64,000 nt of DNA from an uncultured Alphaproteobacteria bacterium (GTDB lineage: Bacteria; Pseudomonadota; Alphaproteobacteria; Micropepsales; Micropepsaceae), in NCBI GenBank assembly GCA_903837555.1, contig CAILUV010000028.1, forward strand, positions 18,326 through 82,325, in the 5' to 3' direction. A program made the position numbers and the translations under genes. Below the pieces are notes generated by a model. It made no database searches. It was not told where the DNA came from and saw nothing but the letters and a program-made list of their open reading frames with translations. Positions 15,566-24,379 of the stretch are shown here, in pieces; positions within the stretch are counted from its first letter, which is position 1, and each line of letters begins with the position of its first letter.

Positions 15566-17788
15566 TCAGGGGTGGGTCAGGGCGAAAACGTCCCGTGGGA
15601 ACAGGGAGAAGGGCTGGATCGGGGTGTCGCCGGTTTTGAGATTAAACCGCAGAATCACCGAGGTGGAGGGTGGCACGCCCAGGATCACGTCCTGGGTGAA
15701 TTTACGCCGGTAGGCCACGGAAATGGCCAGGCATTCGTCCTCATAACCCAGGCCAAACTCGGTATTGAGGAACTTTTCCGACTGCAGGTCGCGCTGGCCC
15801 GCCACAAAGACCTGCCAGTTGCGCCAGACATTGAGGTCGAGCTGGGCGTTGATCTCCTGGCGGCTGGGCAGGCCCAGGGTAAGGGCGGAGGTCGGAAGCT
15901 GCACATAGCTGACCTGCACCGAGGAGCGGCCGCGTGTCCCCGTGACGTAAATTTCATGCCGCCGGACAGTGCCGTTGCCCCGGTCCACCGAAATGCGGTC
16001 GGTGATGTCGAGGTTGGGGAGCTTGACCGAAAAGCTGCCCACCAGGTCCGAGCTGGTGCCGCTGTTGCCCGACAGCCGCGCGAACAGCGGATCGGGCGGA
16101 CGCAGGCGATAGGTCTGGCCGAACTGCGTCTGCACCTTGCCGCCGCGGAACAGCGCTTCGGCCATCATGCCGACATTGGCGCGCGGCCCGGTTTCGATCA
16201 GGTCGTAGCCGGGCACCTGGTTGAAGCTGAAGACATTGTTGTCGTCGAATTCGAAATTGTTGGAGTCTTCGATGCGCAGGTTCGCCGGATTGCCGCCATA
16301 GGGCTGGGCGATCACTTGCGCGATGGGCTGCACGATGTAGGACCGGCCGCTGCCGCCCTGCGCCACGAACGGCCAGCGCCAGTCCAGCGCCGCAAAGGCC
16401 GTGCCGCGTTTGACGGTGTAGTCGCTGGCGGGCGTGGCGCCGGCCGCCGGCACGTCGAAGTGATAGCCGTCGCCGCGCGCATTCAGGACAAAGGTCCAGA
16501 TCTGGCCGTCGCCGAACACGAAGGGCTTTTTCCACTCCGCCTCGCCGGTCAGGCGGTGGCTGTTGCGGCCCGTGCGCCGGCCCAGCGCGACGCCGTTAAG
16601 GTCGAAGCGGAACGCGCCGCCCGCCACTTTCTGGGTGGGAATGAATGAAGCTTCCAGTCGCGGCAGCACATAGGGAATGGCTGCCTGGATGTCGCTGGAG
16701 CGCAGGCCCTGGAAGTAATAGCTGGTCAGCGCGAAGCGCGAGCGGCCCGGGGAGCCTTCCACGAAAATGTCGCTCACCAGCCGGTCCAGGAACGAGATGT
16801 CGTAGAACCGCATATAGGCATTGTTGGTCGTGGTCTGCACGTCAAAGCCGGTGCGCCACTCTTGCGTGAAGTTGTGCCGCCCCGAGCCGAACAGATGGCC
16901 ATAGGTCTGGTTGCGCGCCGTGCCCGACAGTCCGCCTTCCTGATTGTAGGCGCCGCTGCCCTGCAGCCACATGCCGCCCTGGTTCCAGCGGACGCGATAT
17001 TCCGCTTCCAGAAGCTGGCCGCCATTGGTCGAGGCCATGGGTGACAGCGTCATGTCCTGGCTCTGGTTCAGCGCGATATAGACCGGCGCGCGCAGGAAGT
17101 AGCCGATCTTGGTGGAGTTGCCGGCTTCGGGCGTCAGCAAGCCGCTGGCATAGCGCACGGTGGGATCGGGCACCGACATCACCGGCAGCCAGGCGACGGG
17201 AACGCCACCCACTTCCATCACCGCGTTGCGGAATTTGACCTTTTTCGCATCCTGGTCATAGACCACGCGCTCGGCCCTGACCTGCCACAGTGGCGTGCGG
17301 CTGCCGGTCTTCTGGCAGATGGTGCAGGGCGAATAGACGGCGCGATTGGCGATCACGGTATTGTCGTTGATGCGTTCGGCGCTGCGGGCCGCCAGCCGTC
17401 CGGTCTTGCCGATCAGCGCGCCGAAGCCCTTCAGCGCGCCGTCGCGCATGCGGTCGGTCAGCACGACTTCGTCGGCGAAGGCGACATTGCCGCGCGCATC
17501 CATCAGGCTGACCTTGCCGCGCGCCGTGATCGTGTCGGTGGTCTGGTCATATTCGACCCGGTCGGCCATCAGCGTCCGGCCCTGGTCGGAAATTTCGACA
17601 TTGCCCACCACCGAGACGATCTTGCGTTCGTCGTCGTAAACGACTTCCTCGGCCTGCAGATAGATCGGCTCGCGCTCGGTCGCCGGTTTGACCGTGCGCG
17701 ACGGGGGCGCATTGATCTGGGCCGCGGCCTGGGCGATCAGCGGCAGCAGGGCGCAGGCGCCCAGCGCCGCCAGCCGGAAGGATGTCAT
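15566..17788 (-). CDS. lptD: LPS-assembly protein LptD
   Basis: Outer-membrane beta-barrel that inserts lipopolysaccharide into the outer leaflet. 740 residues: signal peptide (residues 1-~23, ending AQAAAQ), an N-terminal OstA/jellyroll domain (EPIYLQAEEVVYDDERKIVSVVGNVEI to ~residue 150), then a long barrel domain rich in alternating aromatic strands. A CxxC pair (SPCTIC, ~residues 153-156) and a further Cys near the end (DECLAISVAYRR) are candidates for the disulfides LptD needs. Downstream of lptG by 64 bases and upstream of surA, so export and folding functions are grouped. Confidence 0.95.
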   Translation of the reverse strand: MTSFRLAALGACALLPLIAQAAAQINAPPSRTVKPATEREPIYLQAEEVVYDDERKIVSVVGNVEISDQGRTLMADRVEYDQTTDTITARGKVSLMDARGNVAFADEVVLTDRMRDGALKGFGALIGKTGRLAARSAERINDNTVIANRAVYSPCTICQKTGSRTPLWQVRAERVVYDQDAKKVKFRNAVMEVGGVPVAWLPVMSVPDPTVRYASGLLTPEAGNSTKIGYFLRAPVYIALNQSQDMTLSPMASTNGGQLLEAEYRVRWNQGGMWLQGSGAYNQEGGLSGTARNQTYGHLFGSGRHNFTQEWRTGFDVQTTTNNAYMRFYDISFLDRLVSDIFVEGSPGRSRFALTSYYFQGLRSSDIQAAIPYVLPRLEASFIPTQKVAGGAFRFDLNGVALGRRTGRNSHRLTGEAEWKKPFVFGDGQIWTFVLNARGDGYHFDVPAAGATPASDYTVKRGTAFAALDWRWPFVAQGGSGRSYIVQPIAQVIAQPYGGNPANLRIEDSNNFEFDDNNVFSFNQVPGYDLIETGPRANVGMMAEALFRGGKVQTQFGQTYRLRPPDPLFARLSGNSGTSSDLVGSFSVKLPNLDITDRISVDRGNGTVRRHEIYVTGTRGRSSVQVSYVQLPTSALTLGLPSRQEINAQLDLNVWRNWQVFVAGQRDLQSEKFLNTEFGLGYEDECLAISVAYRRKFTQDVILGVPPSTSVILRFNLKTGDTPIQPFSLFPRDVFALTHP

Positions 17789-17852
17789 CAGACGTCCTCC
17801 CCGTGCGGATGCGTCAGCAGACGCGCCAAAAAAGAAAAGCAGGAGGGCGGCA

Positions 17853-18944
17853 TTAGCCGTCCTCCTGCGAGAATACCAGAGTCATGCCGATGAGAATGGA
17901 TGCCAGCGCGGGTGCTGTTGCCGCCAGCAATATGGGCACCGCGCCGGAACGGCCCAGCACGGTGGTGAGATCCTGGAAGAAGAACACGGCAAAGCCCGCC
18001 GCCGCGCTCATCAAGATGACCTTGGTCAGGCCGATGTCGCGTCCAAAGCGCAGCGAAAAGCTGGCCGCCATGAACACCATCGCTGCGAACAGCGCGGGCA
18101 GGGCATAGAGGCTGTAGAGATAAAGCTGGTAACGCGTGGCGGAAAATCCTGCGGCCTGGGCGGCGCGGATATAGCCGGGCAGGTCCCAGAAAGACAGCGT
18201 GTCGGGCGAGGCCGAGCTTTCCACGATCTGCTCCGGCGTCAGCGTGGTGTCGAGACGATAGCTGGCATGATGCTTGGGCGAGCCCTGCGGCCCGGAAACC
18301 CAGGCATCGTTCATCGTCCAGTAGCCGTCATGGAGCTGCGCAGATTTGGCGTCGATGCGGCCGGTGAAGCGGTCGCCCGCGCCGTACAGGAAAACCACCA
18401 CGTCCTGCAGATGCTCGCCCTGCCGCGCCACGCGCAGGGCGTGGATCACCGACTGCTGGGTTTCGTCGCCCTGGCGCAGCCACAGCCCGTTGATCGACAC
18501 CGAAAGCTGGGATTCCAGTCCCTTGACGTAGCGCGCTTCCAGGCCCGCGAACTCCGAGAACATTCGCGCGGAAATCGGCGTGAAGATCGTCACCACGAAC
18601 ACGCCGATCAGCACCGCCACCGTCAAGGGCGGCATCAGGAAATCCCAGGCCGAGACGCCGGCGGCGCGCGTCGCCACCAGCTCGCGGCTGCGCGCCAGCC
18701 GGACGAACGTGAAAACGCCGCCCAGCAGGATGGCGAAGGGCAGAATCTTCTGCCCCAGATTGGGAAGCTGCAGAAACGCCATGCCGATCGCCACCGAGGT
18801 GGAGACATTGTGCCCGGCAGTGCGGTTCAGAAGATCGACGATGTCGATCGACAGGGCCAGCACCAGGAAGATGGCGTAAACCGTCGCGAACCCGATCAGG
18901 AATTGCACGGCAAGATAACGATACAGCGTCCAGGACCAGCTCAT
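17853..18944 (-). CDS. lptG: LPS export ABC transporter permease LptG
   Basis: Inner-membrane half of the LptB2FG extractor that moves LPS from the membrane to the LptC/A bridge. 363 residues with six predicted helices: the N-terminal pair contains TLYRYLAVQFLIGFATVYAIF and PFAILLGGVFTFVRLARSREL, a periplasmic jellyroll spans ~100-260, and three helices end the protein. The ATG overlaps the lptF stop by four bases. The LptB ATPase is not in this window. Confidence 0.94.
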   Translation of the reverse strand: MSWSWTLYRYLAVQFLIGFATVYAIFLVLALSIDIVDLLNRTAGHNVSTSVAIGMAFLQLPNLGQKILPFAILLGGVFTFVRLARSRELVATRAAGVSAWDFLMPPLTVAVLIGVFVVTIFTPISARMFSEFAGLEARYVKGLESQLSVSINGLWLRQGDETQQSVIHALRVARQGEHLQDVVVFLYGAGDRFTGRIDAKSAQLHDGYWTMNDAWVSGPQGSPKHHASYRLDTTLTPEQIVESSASPDTLSFWDLPGYIRAAQAAGFSATRYQLYLYSLYALPALFAAMVFMAASFSLRFGRDIGLTKVILMSAAAGFAVFFFQDLTTVLGRSGAVPILLAATAPALASILIGMTLVFSQEDG

Positions 18945-20113
18945 GCCGGGGCCTGTAACTGGCGCCGCGCCAGGATGGAAGTGGGACTATAGCCCGCCAG
19001 CACCGCGATCGCGGCGCCCGCGCCCAAAAGCGGCAAAAGATAGAACAGCGACACCAGCGCGGGATGGCGCTGGGCCAGTCCCATGATGCCGTAACCGGCG
19101 ATGCGCAGGCCCGCCGCCGCCAGGCTCGCCATCGTCAGGCGCAGCGCGATGCTGCCGCGCTGGCGCCGCCCGCGCATGACTGCCGCCAGCGCGATCATGG
19201 CGAAGGCGATGGCATAGAGTGGCTGCGACAGGCGGTTATGGCCTTCGGCGAAGAACTGGTTGCGGGTGCGCTCGTCCACGTCCGGCTCGGGGGGCCAGAA
19301 CAGTTCGCTCAGATACCGTTCCGGCATCTTGCGCAGCGTGTTGCGCGTGGGCCCGGCGAACTGGTCAAGGTTGATGGTGTGGCTTTTGTAGTTGAGCACC
19401 GAAAGCTGCTTGCCGCCCTGTTCGCTCATCTCGACAGTGCCGTCGAGCATGATCAGGCGCGTGCCGACGGGTGTCTGGGCGAGAATGCCTTTCTCGGCCA
19501 GGTAGGTGATGGGGCGCTTCCGGTCGCGATTGTCGTGCACCAGAATGCCCTTGATGTCGCCATTGCTGCCCAGCGCGCGGATGAAGACGGTCAGTCCTTG
19601 CGTGGGCGTGTTGAAATCGCCTTCGTTGAGCAGCGCGCCCGCCATGTCGGCGCGAATGTCCATCACCTTGTCGCGCAGGGCGCGCTGGCCCGCCGGCATC
19701 AGCCACAGGGCGCAAAGGTAGGTTAGCAGCATCACGATGCCCGCCGCCGCCAGCACCGGCATGGCAAGCTGGCGCAGCGAAAAGCCGGCGGACGCCATCG
19801 CCACCAGCTCGCTCTCGCCCGACAGGCGGTGCAGGGTGAACAGCGCCGCGAAGAAAAAGGCGATGGGCATGATGATCATCAGCAGCGTGGGCAGCAGCAG
19901 CAGGATCAGGTAGAGGAAGGTGGGGGCCGACTGGCCGCGATTGATCACCAGGTTGAGCAGCGGCAGGATGTTGACCAGCCACACCACGCTGGTGAGCAGG
20001 AAGGTCAGCATCGCTACCGGCCCGATGAGCTGGCCCAGCAGGTATACGGATAGCCGCCGTGGGCGCAGGGCGCCTGGCAGCCTTCCGGGCGCTTTGGGAC
20101 GCGCGCTTCCCAT
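18941..20113 (-). CDS. lptF: LPS export ABC transporter permease LptF
   Basis: Partner permease of LptG in the LPS extractor. 390 residues; helices 1-3 include LLGQLIGPVAMLTFLLTSVVWL and LFTLHRLSGESELVAMASAGFS, the coupling-helix region shared by the YjgP/YjgQ family. A periplasmic domain runs ~130-260 and a basic 20-residue N-terminal extension precedes helix 1. First gene of the lptF-lptG-lptD-surA-pdxA-rsmA operon and divergent from pepA across 98 bases, as in many proteobacteria. Confidence 0.94.
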   Translation of the reverse strand: MGSARPKAPGRLPGALRPRRLSVYLLGQLIGPVAMLTFLLTSVVWLVNILPLLNLVINRGQSAPTFLYLILLLLPTLLMIIMPIAFFFAALFTLHRLSGESELVAMASAGFSLRQLAMPVLAAAGIVMLLTYLCALWLMPAGQRALRDKVMDIRADMAGALLNEGDFNTPTQGLTVFIRALGSNGDIKGILVHDNRDRKRPITYLAEKGILAQTPVGTRLIMLDGTVEMSEQGGKQLSVLNYKSHTINLDQFAGPTRNTLRKMPERYLSELFWPPEPDVDERTRNQFFAEGHNRLSQPLYAIAFAMIALAAVMRGRRQRGSIALRLTMASLAAAGLRIAGYGIMGLAQRHPALVSLFYLLPLLGAGAAIAVLAGYSPTSILARRQLQAPA

Positions 20114-20129
20114 GGCCTTAGGCCCCTTC

Positions 20130-20159
20130 TTGGAGGTCGGCGTGGATTCGACCTAAACT
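20130..20159 (+). promoter_or_regulatory. Candidate pepA promoter in the lptF-pepA divergent gap
   Basis: TTGGAG (20130-20135), 18-nt spacer, TAAACT (20154-20159), leaving a ~45-nt leader before pepA. The opposite promoter for lptF must also lie in this 98-bp gap, but I could not pick a convincing one. Confidence 0.35.
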
Positions 20160-20211
20160 AGCACCAGAGTTCAACTTTTCGCCAATTCCCCGCCTGTTTC
20201 GGAGATATAGC

Positions 20212-21714
20212 ATGCAGATTTCCTTTGTCGCGCCCTCGAATATCGCCGCAGGTGCCTGGGTGGTGGGGGCGACCGATGGGTCCGTCCTGCTGCCGGCGGC
20301 GGTGCGCGCCGACAAGGCATCCGGCGGGGCCCTGACCCGCGCCCTGAAATCCTCCAGCTTCACCGGCAAGGCCGGGCAGATGCTGGAAGTGCTGGCGCCC
20401 GCCGGGCTGGCCGCTTCGCGGCTGCTGCTGGTGGGGTTGGGCAAGCCCGAAAGCGTGGACGAAAAGGGGCTGGAGACGCTGGGCGCGCAGATCGTGGCGC
20501 GGCTGTATGCCGGCGGGGAAACTGCGGCCAGCCTGGAAGTCGAACTGCCCAAAGGCTCGAAGGTGAAGAAGCCGGAAGCCGCCGCGCATCTGGTATTCGG
20601 CGCGCGGCTGCGCAGCTATGCCTTCGACAAGTATCGCACCCGCAATCTGGACGAGTATGTGAAGAAGCTGACGACGCTGCGCGTCGTTACGTCGGACACG
20701 ACAGCGGCGAAGAAGGCCTTTGCCGGCCTGTCGGCGGTGGCGGACGGCATTTTTCTCGCCCGCGATCTGGTGAACGAGCCGCCGAACATTCTGCATCCCG
20801 AGGAATTCGCCCGCCGCGCCAAAACGCTACTGACCAAGCTGGGCGTGAAGGTCGAAATCCTCGGCGAAGCCGAGATGAAGAAGCAGGGCTTCGGCGCGCT
20901 TCTGGGTGTGGGCAAGGGCAGCGCGCGCGAAAGCCAGTTAGTGGTGATGCAGTGGCATGGCGCGCCCAAGACGAAGAAGGCCCAGCCCATCGCCTTTGTC
21001 GGCAAGGGCGTGTGTTTCGACTCCGGCGGTCTGTCGCTGAAGCCGGGCGGCGGCATGATGGGCATGAAGGGCGACATGGCGGGCGCGGCCTGCGTCACCG
21101 GCACCATGCTGGCGCTGGCGGCGCGCAAGGCGAAGGTCAATGTCGTGGGCGTGATCGGGCTGGTGGAAAACATGCCCAGCGGCGATGCCACGCGTCCTGA
21201 CGACGTGCTGACGTCACTGTCGGGCCAGACCATCGAAGTGCTGAACACCGATGCCGAAGGCCGCCTGGTGCTGGCCGATGCGCTGACCTACACGCAGCGC
21301 CGCTTCAAGCCGAAATTCGTCATCGATCTGGCGACGCTGACCGGCGCCATCGTGCAGACGCTGGGCTTCGAACATGCCGGCGTCTTTTCCAATGACGATC
21401 AGCTCGTGCAGCGCATCCAGGCGGCGGGCCGCTACACCGGCGAGCGGGTGTGGCAGCTTCCGCTCGATCCCTTCTATGACAAGATGATCCGCTCCAAGAT
21501 CGCCGACATGAAGAATATCGGCGGCGGCAATTCCGGCGCCATCAGCGCCGCCCAGTTCCTGCTGCGCTTCATCGAGAAGACGCCCTGGGCGCATCTGGAT
21601 ATTGCGGGTGTCGCCTGGCAGGACGGCGAGCAGAAGCCGACCATTCCAAGCTGGGGCACCGGCTGGGGCGTCAGGTTGCTGAACCGGATGGTGAAGGAAC
21701 ACTATGAAAACTAG
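20212..21714 (+). CDS. pepA: Cytosol aminopeptidase (leucyl aminopeptidase, M17)
   Basis: Di-metal aminopeptidase that removes N-terminal residues from peptides. 500 residues; the catalytic C-domain has the metal and active-site segments GKGVCFDSGGLSLKPGGGM and the M17 signature NTDAEGRLVLADAL, with KGDMAGAA between them. The N-domain (~1-170) is divergent, as usual. Some M17 enzymes also bind DNA; nothing here tests that. It is divergent from lptF and followed by holC, a conserved neighbourhood. Confidence 0.95.
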   Translation: MQISFVAPSNIAAGAWVVGATDGSVLLPAAVRADKASGGALTRALKSSSFTGKAGQMLEVLAPAGLAASRLLLVGLGKPESVDEKGLETLGAQIVARLYAGGETAASLEVELPKGSKVKKPEAAAHLVFGARLRSYAFDKYRTRNLDEYVKKLTTLRVVTSDTTAAKKAFAGLSAVADGIFLARDLVNEPPNILHPEEFARRAKTLLTKLGVKVEILGEAEMKKQGFGALLGVGKGSARESQLVVMQWHGAPKTKKAQPIAFVGKGVCFDSGGLSLKPGGGMMGMKGDMAGAACVTGTMLALAARKAKVNVVGVIGLVENMPSGDATRPDDVLTSLSGQTIEVLNTDAEGRLVLADALTYTQRRFKPKFVIDLATLTGAIVQTLGFEHAGVFSNDDQLVQRIQAAGRYTGERVWQLPLDPFYDKMIRSKIADMKNIGGGNSGAISAAQFLLRFIEKTPWAHLDIAGVAWQDGEQKPTIPSWGTGWGVRLLNRMVKEHYEN

Positions 21715-21717
21715 TCT

Positions 21718-21787
21718 CCATGGCCGGACTTGATCCGGCCATCCATGCGGAAAGAAAGTTGGATGGACGGATCAAGTCCGGCCATGG
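21718..21787. repeat. Long inverted repeat (REP-like palindrome) between pepA and holC
   Basis: A 27-bp left arm (CCATGGCCGGACTTGATCCG..., 21718-21744) is mirrored by a right arm at 21761-21787 with one mismatch, separated by 16 bases. GGCCGGACTTGATCCGGCC-type palindromes are familiar interspersed repeats in alphaproteobacteria. No T-run follows, so it is more likely a dispersed element or mRNA-end stabiliser than a simple terminator. It ends just before the holC start. Confidence 0.8.
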
Positions 21788-21798
21788 TGAGTTGATGA

Positions 21799-22257
21799 AT
21801 GACTGAAACGCTTTTCTATCATCTGGAGCGCCGTTCGCTCGAAGACGTGCTGCCCGGTCTGGTCGGCAAGTCGCTGGAACGTGGTTGGCGGGCGGCGATC
21901 CGCACCGATTCCAGCGAGTGGTCTGACGCGCTCGACACACTGCTGTGGACCTATGACGACCAAAGCTTCCTGCCGCATGCGCAGGTCGGTGACGGCGATG
22001 ATGCCCAGCAGCCGGTGCTGATCACGGTGGAAGAGGGCAATCCCAATTCGGCCCAGATTGTTTTTTATGTCGGCGGCGCCATGCCGTCCGACTGGACGGC
22101 GTTGGGCGATCTGGCACGGGTCGTGTTGCTGTTCGACGGGCGGGACGAAGCCACCCTGGCCCGCGCCCGCGCCGCCTGGAAAGACGCCAAGGCCGGTGGT
22201 CACGATGTGACCTACTGGAAAGAACAACCGAACGGAAAGTTCGAAAAGCAGGGTTGA
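21799..22257 (+). CDS. holC: DNA polymerase III chi subunit
   Basis: Clamp-loader accessory protein that connects the replicase to SSB. 152 residues beginning MTETLFYHLERRSLEDVLPGLV, with the family pattern LDTLLWTYDDQSFLPHAQ and the C-terminal WKDAKAGGHDVTYWKE. Its position directly after pepA is the widespread pepA-holC pairing. Its SSB partner is encoded at 56.0 kb in this window. Confidence 0.93.
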   Translation: MTETLFYHLERRSLEDVLPGLVGKSLERGWRAAIRTDSSEWSDALDTLLWTYDDQSFLPHAQVGDGDDAQQPVLITVEEGNPNSAQIVFYVGGAMPSDWTALGDLARVVLLFDGRDEATLARARAAWKDAKAGGHDVTYWKEQPNGKFEKQG

Positions 22258-22261
22258 TAGC

Positions 22262-23056
22262 GTGGGTTATTTCAGTCCGTGGATGATCGGCAGTTTCCTC
22301 ATCAGCCTGGCGATGGCCTGGCACATCATCCGCACCGGCCGTTCGCCCATGTGGCTGATGAGCCTGGCGATGGCGTCGCTGCTCAGCTTTGCGGGCATGG
22401 CCTTGATTAGCTGGCTCGCAACCATCGGCATATGGATCGGCTATCTGTTCGTCGCCGTTATCCCCGACCTGCTCAAATCGGACTCCGCACGGCGCTTCAG
22501 GGCGGGCGTGGTCAAGGTCACTGATCCGGGCCGCGACTATCGCGTCGCCAAGCGCAATGTCGATCTGGTGGGATCGGTGGATTCCAAGCGCGCGCTGGCG
22601 GAAGAGTGCATTCGGGGCGGGCGTTTCGGCGACGCCATTGAACTGTATGAAAGCGCCATGGAGGGGCCGCTGGGCGCGTCCGATCCGGCGCTGCTCAAGG
22701 GTTTGGGCCGGGCGCGGATGCTGTCTGGTGACGGGCCGGGCGCCGAAGCGTCTTTCGTGAAACTGAAGGAAGTCGATCCCGCCGCCTTCGATGCCGATGC
22801 CGAACTGGATTACGCCCGCGCCCTGGCGCTGCAGGGCAAGAATGAAGAAGCAGTGGCGCAATATGAAAAAGTGGTGAGCCGTTATCCGGGCGAGGAAGCC
22901 CGCGCGCGCTTTGGACTTCTATTGGAAAGCATGGGGCAGGCGAGCCGCGCCCAGGCCTTGTTCGCGGAAATCCTCGCCTCGGTGGAAGGCGCGCCATCCT
23001 ATTATCGCAGCCGCCAGCGCGAATGGGTCGCGCTGGCGAAGTCGCACATCAAGTAA
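22262..23056 (+). CDS. Membrane-anchored tetratricopeptide repeat protein
   Basis: 264 residues read from a GTG four bases after holC. Two hydrophobic segments (residues ~6-20 and ~28-68, the second long enough for two helices) anchor a soluble C-terminal half. TPR-like units such as FGDAIELYESAMEGPLG, GPGAEASFVKLKEVDPAAFDAD and NEEAVAQYEKVVSRYPGEEARARF span ~120-250. TPR domains hold partner proteins together; the partner here is unknown. The stop overlaps the convergent MFS gene by eight bases. Confidence 0.75.
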   Translation: MGYFSPWMIGSFLISLAMAWHIIRTGRSPMWLMSLAMASLLSFAGMALISWLATIGIWIGYLFVAVIPDLLKSDSARRFRAGVVKVTDPGRDYRVAKRNVDLVGSVDSKRALAEECIRGGRFGDAIELYESAMEGPLGASDPALLKGLGRARMLSGDGPGAEASFVKLKEVDPAAFDADAELDYARALALQGKNEEAVAQYEKVVSRYPGEEARARFGLLLESMGQASRAQALFAEILASVEGAPSYYRSRQREWVALAKSHIK

Positions 23057-24317
23057 TCCGTTTGCCGCGCGGCGCCACGGCGTAACAGCACGCGCCGATC
23101 AGGCAGATTGCGCACAGTCCCAGCAGGCCCGCCGTGTTGTTGGCGAATGCGGCGTCCAGCGCCGCGCGCAGGTTGGGCGCGGCAAAGCCGCCCAGATTGC
23201 CGATGGCGTTGATCAGTCCGATGCCACCCGCCAATGCCGCGCCGCTCAGGATTGCGGTCGGCATGGTCCAGAACATCGCCGGTGCCACGATCAGGCCGCT
23301 GGCGGCGATGGTCAGCGCGATCATCGCGACAATGGGCGAACTGGTGAGTGCCGAAACCGCCAGCGCGCAACCCGACAGCGCCAACGCCATGGCGCCAACC
23401 GGGCGGGCATTGCCGCGCGCGTCGCACCAGCGCGGCAATATGGTCACCGCCACCAGCGCTGCCGCCCACGGGATAGCCGAGACCAGTCCGACCTCCAGGC
23501 CGACACTCGTGCCCAGGATGCGCCCGATCTGTGTGGGCAGGAAAAAGGTCAGGCCGTAAAAGCCGGCCTGAATCAGGAAATAGACCAGTGCCAGGAACAG
23601 CACGCGCGGATTGCGCAGCGTCTTCCAAACGCTGGCATGTTCGCGGCTTTCATTGTCTTTCTGCAGTTCAGCCTGCAGCACCGCTTTTTCATCGTCGCTC
23701 AGCCATGTCGCCTTTTGCGGGCCGTCCTTCAGCAGCCACAGCACTGCAATGCCGCCGATCGAAGCGGCCAGGCCTTCGACGATGAACATGATCTGCCAGC
23801 CATGCAGGCCGAACGCGTCATGCGCCACCAACTGTCCCGATATCGGACCGCCAAAGGTCAGTGCCAGTGGCGCGCCGTAAAAGAACATGCCGACCGACCG
23901 CGCCCGCGCCGAGGCCGGATACCAATAGGTGAGGTAATAGATCACGCCGGGAAAGAAACCTGCCTCGGCCATGCCCAGCAGGAAGCGGATGACATAATAA
24001 GATGTGGGGCCCTGCACGAAGGCAGTCGCCGCCGAGATCAGGCCCCAGGTAATCATGATGCGCGCCAGCCAGACCCGCGCGCCGATGCGGTGCAGGATCA
24101 GGTTGGACGGCACTTCCAGCACCGCATAACCGATGAAAAATACGGACGCGCCAAAGGCGAAGGCCGCGGCGCCGATGCCGGCATCGGTTTCCAGGCCCTC
24201 GCGTGCGAAACCCACATTGGCCCGGTCCAGAAATGCCAGCATGTACATCATCAGAAGTGTCGGCATCAGGTTGCGATGCAGCTTGGGTATGATGCTGGAA
24301 AGCTGCGCCTGGGCCAT
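23049..24317 (-). CDS. MFS transporter, ACS family, copy 3
   Basis: A third 12-helix ACS-family transporter in the window (422 residues from the ATG at 24317). Landmarks are LLMMYMLAFLDRANVGFAREGL, GYAVLEVPSNLILHRIGARVW, RFLLGMAEAGFFPGVIYYLTYW and the central loop GPQKATWLSDDEKAVLQAEL. These match importers of sugar acids and other carboxylates, but the substrate is open. The ORF track's start at 24422 adds 35 residues overlapping the ABC-F gene and is unlikely. It is more diverged from copies 1 and 2 than they are from each other, judged by eye. Confidence 0.87.
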   Translation of the reverse strand: MAQAQLSSIIPKLHRNLMPTLLMMYMLAFLDRANVGFAREGLETDAGIGAAAFAFGASVFFIGYAVLEVPSNLILHRIGARVWLARIMITWGLISAATAFVQGPTSYYVIRFLLGMAEAGFFPGVIYYLTYWYPASARARSVGMFFYGAPLALTFGGPISGQLVAHDAFGLHGWQIMFIVEGLAASIGGIAVLWLLKDGPQKATWLSDDEKAVLQAELQKDNESREHASVWKTLRNPRVLFLALVYFLIQAGFYGLTFFLPTQIGRILGTSVGLEVGLVSAIPWAAALVAVTILPRWCDARGNARPVGAMALALSGCALAVSALTSSPIVAMIALTIAASGLIVAPAMFWTMPTAILSGAALAGGIGLINAIGNLGGFAAPNLRAALDAAFANNTAGLLGLCAICLIGACCYAVAPRGKRIT

Positions 24318-24379
24318 TGCCGACCGTCCTGTTCTTGTTATGGGCGGCGTCAGTCTAACAACAACGGCGCGCGGCGCGG

